From Sutterella sp. AM11-39 (GTDB taxonomy: Bacteria > Pseudomonadota > Gammaproteobacteria > Burkholderiales > Burkholderiaceae_F): DNA of 9,704 nt. A program made the translations under genes and the position numbers. Below the pieces are notes generated by a model that saw only the letters and a program-made list of their open reading frames with translations, had not been told where the DNA came from and searched no databases. Where the stretch lies: contig NZ_QRLV01000020.1 in NCBI RefSeq assembly GCF_003472385.1, positions 1-9,704 on the forward strand. Reading direction: 5' to 3'. Shown one piece after another: positions 6,547-9,704 of this stretch; positions within the stretch are counted from its first letter, which is position 1; each line of letters begins with the position of its first letter.

Positions 6547-6558
6547 GACCGGGCGGTC
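6547..6558 (-). terminator. Weak terminator-like hairpin after the feo operon
   Basis: Read leftward, GACCG-CC-CGGTC (overlapping the stop codon of the Cys-rich protein gene) is followed at once by GTTTATTT. The stem is short (4-5 bp) and the T-tract is interrupted, so this is only a modest candidate for ending feoAB transcription. Confidence 0.3.
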
Positions 6559-6718
6559 AAGTCCGGCACTTGGTGCAACCTGACTTTGCGCAAGCGGTTT
6601 TGTTGCACCCGTTGCAGCCGCCGCAACACCCCGAGTGCTTACCTTTAAAGATGCGCAGCACAGCCAGGGCAAATGCGACGGCGATTATGAACAGAGCGAT
6701 CCAACTGGCGGCATTCAC
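6557..6718 (-). CDS. FeoB-associated Cys-rich membrane protein
   Basis: A 53-residue protein with one N-terminal transmembrane helix (about residues 5-22) and a short tail containing seven cysteines (31, 32, 35, 38, 43, 48, 51) in CCGGC and GC-type pairs. This is the layout of the small FeoB-associated Cys-rich membrane proteins found next to feoB in many bacteria, thought to help ferrous iron uptake perhaps by binding metal or partnering with FeoB. I place the start at a GTG (6716-6718) because AGGAGG precedes it at about 7 bases, and it comes 14 bp after the feoAB stop; the frame upstream to 6799 overlaps feoB in another frame and lacks this support. Likely co-translated with feoAB. The exact role of the family is not established. 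Confidence 0.8.
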   Translation of the reverse strand: MNAASWIALFIIAVAFALAVLRIFKGKHSGCCGGCNGCNKTACAKSGCTKCRT

Positions 6719-6732
6719 GGCGCTCCTCCTTT

Positions 6733-9090
6733 TTAGCTCAGGCCAAGCATGCTGCCGCCCGTATAGACCACAAAAGCCACAACCCAGGCCACCGCACATT
6801 GGAAAACGGCAACGCCCGTCGCCCAGAGGCCTCCCAGCTCTCGCTTGATTGTCGCGATGGCGGCCACGCAGGGCGTATAGAGCAGGCAGAAGACCAATAA
6901 ACTGATGGCTGTCAGGCCGCTTAATGCCGCCGTCAATGCTTCGGTAGAACCAAATGTCACCGAAAGGCTGCTCACGACGCTCTCCTTAGCCATAAATCCG
7001 CTGATCAAAGCGGTGCTGATGCGCCAATCACCGAAACCCAGCGGTTCGAACAAAGGTGAGATCCAGCCCGACACGACGGCCAACATGGAAAGCTGAGGAT
7101 CTTCAACGGGATTGATGCGGAAATCAAAGGACTGCAGGAACCAGATGACGATGGTCGCCACAAAAATGACGGTAAAGGCGCGCTGCAGAAAATCCTTGGC
7201 CTTGTCCCACAAAAGCAAGGCGACATTGCGTGCACCCGGCAGTCGATAGTTCGGAAGCTCCATGACAAACGGCATGGCTTCCCCTTTGAACATGGTTCGC
7301 CGCATGACCAGACCGAGTGCAATGGCCGTGACAATGCCGAGGAGGTACAGCCCGATCATTACCAAAGCGCCTTGGCCCGGGAAAAAGGCTGCTACAAAAA
7401 ATGCGTAGATCGGAAGCTTTGCCGAGCAGCTCATGAAGGGTGTGAGAAGAATCGTCATTTTGCGGTCGCGTTCGGACGGCAACGTGCGACTTGCCATCAC
7501 GGCGGGCACCGTGCAGCCGAAACCGATCAGCATCGGCACGATGCTGCGCCCGGACAGGCCGATGCGTCTCAGAAAGACATCCATCACAAACGCGACGCGG
7601 GCCATGTATCCGCTGTCTTCAAGGAATGACAGGAAGAAAAAGAGGACGACAATGGTCGGTACGAAACTCACAACGCTGCCCACACCATTGAATATGCCGT
7701 CAATGATGAGCGAATGAATCGACTCGTTGACACTGAGACTCGTGAGCAAGGCATCGACCTTGTCGGTTGCCAAACCGATAACCCAGTCGAGGCCGTCGGT
7801 AAGCCACGCGCCGACGACATTGAACGTCATCCAGAACACCAGAGCCATGATAGCGACGAAAGCCGGAATGGCGGTGTATTTGCCGGTCAGAATGCGGTCG
7901 ATTTCAAGGCTGCGCAAATGTTCTTTGCTGGTGTGAGGCTTAACGACGGTTTGCGCACAGACGTTGTCGATGAAACTGAAGCGCATGTCGGCGATGGCCG
8001 CGGCGCGGTCCAACCCTCGTTCGGCTTCAAGCTGCTTAAGGATGTGCTCGATCGTGCGCTTTTCATTAACGTCAAGATGAAGCTGTTCGGTAATGAGCGC
8101 ATCTCCCTCGGCGATTTTGCTTGCGGCAAAACGAAGCGGAATGCCGGCTTGCTGAGCATGATCCTCAATGAGAAACATCAGGCTGTGCAGACAGCGATGT
8201 ACCGCCCCACCATGATCGTCGGTCGAACAGAAGTCGTGGACTGCCGGTGTCTCGACAAACCGAGCGGCATGCAGGGCGTGCTCAACGAGCTCTTCGATGC
8301 CCTCTCCTCGACTCGCCGAAATCGGCACGACCGGAATGCCCAACAACGCTTCCATTTCATTGACGCGAACGGAACCGCCATTGGCAGCCACCTCATCCAT
8401 CATGTTCAAGGCCAGAACCATGGGACGGCCGAGTTCCATGAGCTGCAGCGTGAGATACATGTTGCGCTCGATGTTGGTGGCGTCGACGATGTTGATGATG
8501 ACGTGAGGATCGTCGCGAAGGATGAACTCGCGCGAGACGATCTCTTCGTTGGTGTATGGCGATAAGGAATAGATGCCTGGCAAGTCGGTGACAAGCGCCT
8601 CTTCGTGGCCTACGATACGGCCGTCCTTGCGATCGACCGTAACGCCGGGAAAGTTGCCTACGTGCTGATTGGACCCCGTCAATTTGTTAAAAAGCGTTGT
8701 CTTGCCGCAGTTTTGATTGCCCACGAGCGCGATGCGGACGGTTTCGGCCGTCATCAGGGGTTGCTCACGTTTGATCACCTGATTTTTTCCGGCTTCCGCG
8801 TAGCCGGGATGATCCATTTCTATCGGCTTGGGATGCGTTTGCTTTGTCGGCTCCCCTTTGCGGACATTTTTCACAAAAATCTCATTGGCTTCGGCTACGC
8901 GCAAAGTCAGTTCGTAACTGCGGATTCGGACCTCAATGGGGTCGCCCATCGGAGCTCGCTTGATCAGCGTTACCGTGGCCTGAGGGATCAGCCCCATGTC
9001 CAAAAAATGTTGGCGAAGCGCGCCGCTGCCGCCGACCACTTCAACGGTGGCGGATTGACCGACGTCAAGTTGATTGAGTGTGATAGTCAT
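6733..9090 (-). CDS. feoB: Ferrous iron transport protein, FeoA-FeoB fusion
   Basis: A 785-residue inner-membrane ferrous iron transporter carrying FeoA and FeoB in one chain. Residues 1-77 are a FeoA SH3-like domain (GGSGALRQHFLDMGLIPQATV, 20-40); 78-115 form a charged linker. The G domain follows: P-loop GNQNCGKTT (124-132), switch Thr 151 in FPGVTVDRK, DLPG at 169-172, NMMD at 229-232 and SASRGEG at 258-264. A helical spacer leads to the membrane part from about 405, with the Gate-type motifs GFGCTVPAV (523-531), SCSAKLP (554-560), GFMAKE (698-703) and the conserved LYTPC (737-741). The P-loop reads NQNC where most FeoB proteins have NPNC. Length is as expected for a fusion (E. coli FeoB is 773 with FeoA separate, at 75). 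The ATG at 9090 is preceded by GGGAGA at about 10 bases. The Cys-rich partner gene follows after 14 bp. Regulation by iron or oxygen is expected for the family, but no clear Fur or FNR box is seen. Confidence 0.96.
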   Translation of the reverse strand: MTITLNQLDVGQSATVEVVGGSGALRQHFLDMGLIPQATVTLIKRAPMGDPIEVRIRSYELTLRVAEANEIFVKNVRKGEPTKQTHPKPIEMDHPGYAEAGKNQVIKREQPLMTAETVRIALVGNQNCGKTTLFNKLTGSNQHVGNFPGVTVDRKDGRIVGHEEALVTDLPGIYSLSPYTNEEIVSREFILRDDPHVIINIVDATNIERNMYLTLQLMELGRPMVLALNMMDEVAANGGSVRVNEMEALLGIPVVPISASRGEGIEELVEHALHAARFVETPAVHDFCSTDDHGGAVHRCLHSLMFLIEDHAQQAGIPLRFAASKIAEGDALITEQLHLDVNEKRTIEHILKQLEAERGLDRAAAIADMRFSFIDNVCAQTVVKPHTSKEHLRSLEIDRILTGKYTAIPAFVAIMALVFWMTFNVVGAWLTDGLDWVIGLATDKVDALLTSLSVNESIHSLIIDGIFNGVGSVVSFVPTIVVLFFFLSFLEDSGYMARVAFVMDVFLRRIGLSGRSIVPMLIGFGCTVPAVMASRTLPSERDRKMTILLTPFMSCSAKLPIYAFFVAAFFPGQGALVMIGLYLLGIVTAIALGLVMRRTMFKGEAMPFVMELPNYRLPGARNVALLLWDKAKDFLQRAFTVIFVATIVIWFLQSFDFRINPVEDPQLSMLAVVSGWISPLFEPLGFGDWRISTALISGFMAKESVVSSLSVTFGSTEALTAALSGLTAISLLVFCLLYTPCVAAIATIKRELGGLWATGVAVFQCAVAWVVAFVVYTGGSMLGLS

Positions 9091-9116
9091 TCGTATTGAT
9101 TCTCCCGGGAGTCGCC

Positions 9117-9145
9117 ATTTTAGTTTGTGCTTTCACGGCTGTCGA
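9117..9145 (-). promoter_or_regulatory. Sigma-70-type promoter of feoAB
   Basis: Read leftward, TCGACA (plus-strand 9140-9145; one mismatch to TTGACA) is separated by exactly 17 bases from TAAAAT (9117-9122; one mismatch to TATAAT). Transcription would start near 9110, about 20 bases before the feoAB ATG, leaving room only for the GGGAGA ribosome site. An AT-rich block with A/T tracts (9174-9204) lies further upstream. Confidence 0.6.
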
Positions 9146-9173
9146 AAAAAATCGTCGGGAGGAAGATGCGGAG

Positions 9174-9204
9174 AAAAATTTTTACAGAAATTTTTGAAAT
9201 TTTC
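9174..9204. promoter_or_regulatory. Phased A/T tracts in the feoAB-cytochrome spacer
   Basis: Three A-to-T tracts, AAAAATTTTT (9174-9183), AAATTTTT (9188-9195) and AAATTTT (9197-9203), have their A/T junctions 12 and 9 bases apart, averaging one helical turn. The second and third form a near-direct repeat GAAATTTTT-GAAATTTTC. Such phasing tends to bend DNA; it sits about 60-95 bases upstream of the predicted feoAB start and about 140-165 bases upstream of the cytochrome gene, so it may affect either promoter. Confidence 0.4.
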
Positions 9205-9222
9205 GGAACTAGTTCGAGCGGC

Positions 9223-9251
9223 TTATTGCGCCAACCTTAAAATCGTATTAA
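9223..9251 (+). promoter_or_regulatory. Weak candidate promoter for the diheme cytochrome gene
   Basis: TTATTG (9223-9228) and TATTAA (9246-9251) are separated by 17 bases. Both match the sigma-70 consensus only partly. If used, RNA would start around 9258, just before the hairpin at 9265-9291, giving a leader of about 80 bases. No convincing FNR-type TTGAT-N4-ATCAA site overlaps it. Confidence 0.25.
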
Positions 9252-9264
9252 AAATTCACCCGCG

Positions 9265-9291
9265 GAACTTCTCGTGCCTGATGAGAAGTTC
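9265..9291 (+). promoter_or_regulatory. Strong inverted repeat in the cytochrome gene leader region
   Basis: GAACTTCTC (9265-9273) is repeated in perfect inverted form at 9283-9291; with one G-U and one further U-A pair an RNA stem of 11 bp and a 5-base loop (9276-9280) can form. No T-tract follows on either strand, so it is not a normal terminator. It lies 49 bases before the cytochrome ATG and may be an RNA leader hairpin that stabilises the message, or a protein operator. Confidence 0.5.
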
Positions 9292-9340
9292 AACCGAATT
9301 CATTTACGACATACAAAACACCCCGTAAAAGGAGAACAAG

Positions 9341-9625
9341 ATGAGCAAGTTCACGGTTTCCTGCGTTGTTGCAGCTGCCTCCATGATGATCTGCGCCGCC
9401 GCTCAGGCTGCCGGCGGCATGCCCTCCAAGATCCCGCATCCGATTGACGCCTACAAGATCACGGACGCCAACAACCCCTGCATCATGTGCCACGGCGATC
9501 AGTCCAAGATGGGCGCCGCCAAGGTGAAGGGCCAGCCGATGGCTATGCCGGCCGACCACTGGGTCAAGGGCGAAAAGAAGGCTGACGCCATGCACAACAA
9601 CTGCACGATGTGCCACAAGAACTAA
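9341..9625 (+). CDS. Small periplasmic diheme cytochrome c, NapB-like
   Basis: The 94-residue precursor has a Sec signal peptide (hydrophobic to about residue 20, likely cleavage after AQA at 23) and two CxxCH heme sites: CIMCH at 47-51 and CTMCH at 88-92. Candidate distal ligands are H33 (IPHP), H73 (ADHW) and H85, giving enough histidines for two bis-His hemes. The spacing and the P-x-DHW segment between the hemes recall NapB, the electron-transfer subunit of periplasmic nitrate reductase, and the small diheme domains that feed flavocytochrome-type reductases. It is shorter than E. coli NapB (149 residues). An AGGAGA site precedes the ATG. No nap genes are visible, so a general carrier from membrane quinol oxidation to periplasmic reductases is more likely; the heme-less flavoprotein at 899-2419 is one possible partner, and another may lie to the right of the window. 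Confidence 0.88.
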   Translation: MSKFTVSCVVAAASMMICAAAQAAGGMPSKIPHPIDAYKITDANNPCIMCHGDQSKMGAAKVKGQPMAMPADHWVKGEKKADAMHNNCTMCHKN

Positions 9626-9653
9626 TTTCTTGACGCACTCTGCATGAATAAAG

Positions 9654-9696
9654 CCCGAACTTCCGATCAAATGATCCCTAACGGAGGACTTTCGGG
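9654..9696 (+). other. Long imperfect hairpin downstream of the cytochrome gene
   Basis: CCCGAA (9654-9659) pairs with TTCGGG (9691-9696), and directly inside CTTCCG (9660-9665) pairs with CGGAGG (9682-9687) with one G-U, leaving a 3-base bulge and a 16-base loop. It starts 28 bases after the cytochrome stop. No T-tract follows before the window ends, so it may be a terminator-like or message-stabilising structure, or part of the leader of the next gene; GGAGG inside the stem could act as a ribosome site. Confidence 0.35.
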
Positions 9697-9704
9697 GGGA
9701 GAGC

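Noticed and set aside
6719..6799. Longer start for the Cys-rich protein
   Set aside because: The extension overlaps the end of feoB in another frame; the GTG with AGGAGG just after feoB gives the expected single-helix protein.
7714..8565. Rightward open frame of 283 codons opposite feoB
   Set aside because: Antisense to the conserved FeoB G domain and spacer; the translation is rich in Asp, His and Arg in the way of antisense frames and matches no family.
9091..9340. Fur or FNR box upstream of feoAB or the cytochrome
   Set aside because: I looked for GATAATGATAATCATTATC-like and TTGAT-N4-ATCAA sequences on both strands; the AT-rich tracts do not match well enough to call.
9290..9670. Leftward frame opposite the cytochrome gene
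   Set aside because: Antisense to a cytochrome with two CxxCH sites and a signal peptide; composition is Gly/His/Val-rich without any motif.

Overview
The window reads as a bacterial chromosome segment of balanced base composition, with dense genes, short spacers and clear Shine-Dalgarno sites. The gene set points to a Gram-negative, anaerobically respiring bacterium: a formate-dehydrogenase-type cytochrome b fragment, an exported fumarate-reductase-superfamily flavoprotein with no heme domain, a small exported diheme cytochrome c, and ferrous iron uptake by a FeoA-FeoB fusion. A Sutterella/Parasutterella-like betaproteobacterium from an animal gut would fit, but that is inference from gene content. 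No rRNA, tRNA, CRISPR array, transposase or integrase was found.

Layout. At the left edge (to 380, +) lies the C-terminal part of a formate dehydrogenase cytochrome b (gamma) subunit, with an in-frame TAG near the edge. A perfect 11-bp hairpin at 391-415 separates it from the first minus-strand block. That block (3316 down to 437) is a probable four-gene operon: flavodoxin-fold NAD(P)H:quinone reductase, YciI-like protein, exported FAD oxidoreductase, exported ABM-fold protein. An AraC-family regulator (3507-4409, +) is divergent from it across a 190-bp spacer with promoter-like sequences on both strands.

The middle holds a homocysteine S-methyltransferase (mmuM, -) divergent from a periplasmic amino-acid-binding protein (+); the pair suggests uptake and use of a sulfur amino acid or methyl donor. 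A second minus-strand block follows, feoAB (9090-6733) and a small Cys-rich membrane protein (6718-6557), behind a good sigma-70-type promoter. Beyond the AT-rich, hairpin-bearing spacer at 9091-9340, a 94-residue exported diheme cytochrome c (NapB-like) runs rightward.

Working together: the cytochrome c is a plausible electron carrier for periplasmic flavin reductases such as the one at 899-2419, and the Feo system would supply iron for heme enzymes. The AraC-linked operon looks like an inducible redox or detoxification unit with two cytoplasmic and two exported products. It is the best candidate here for an undescribed system, though each protein belongs to a recognisable family and the substrate cannot be read from sequence.
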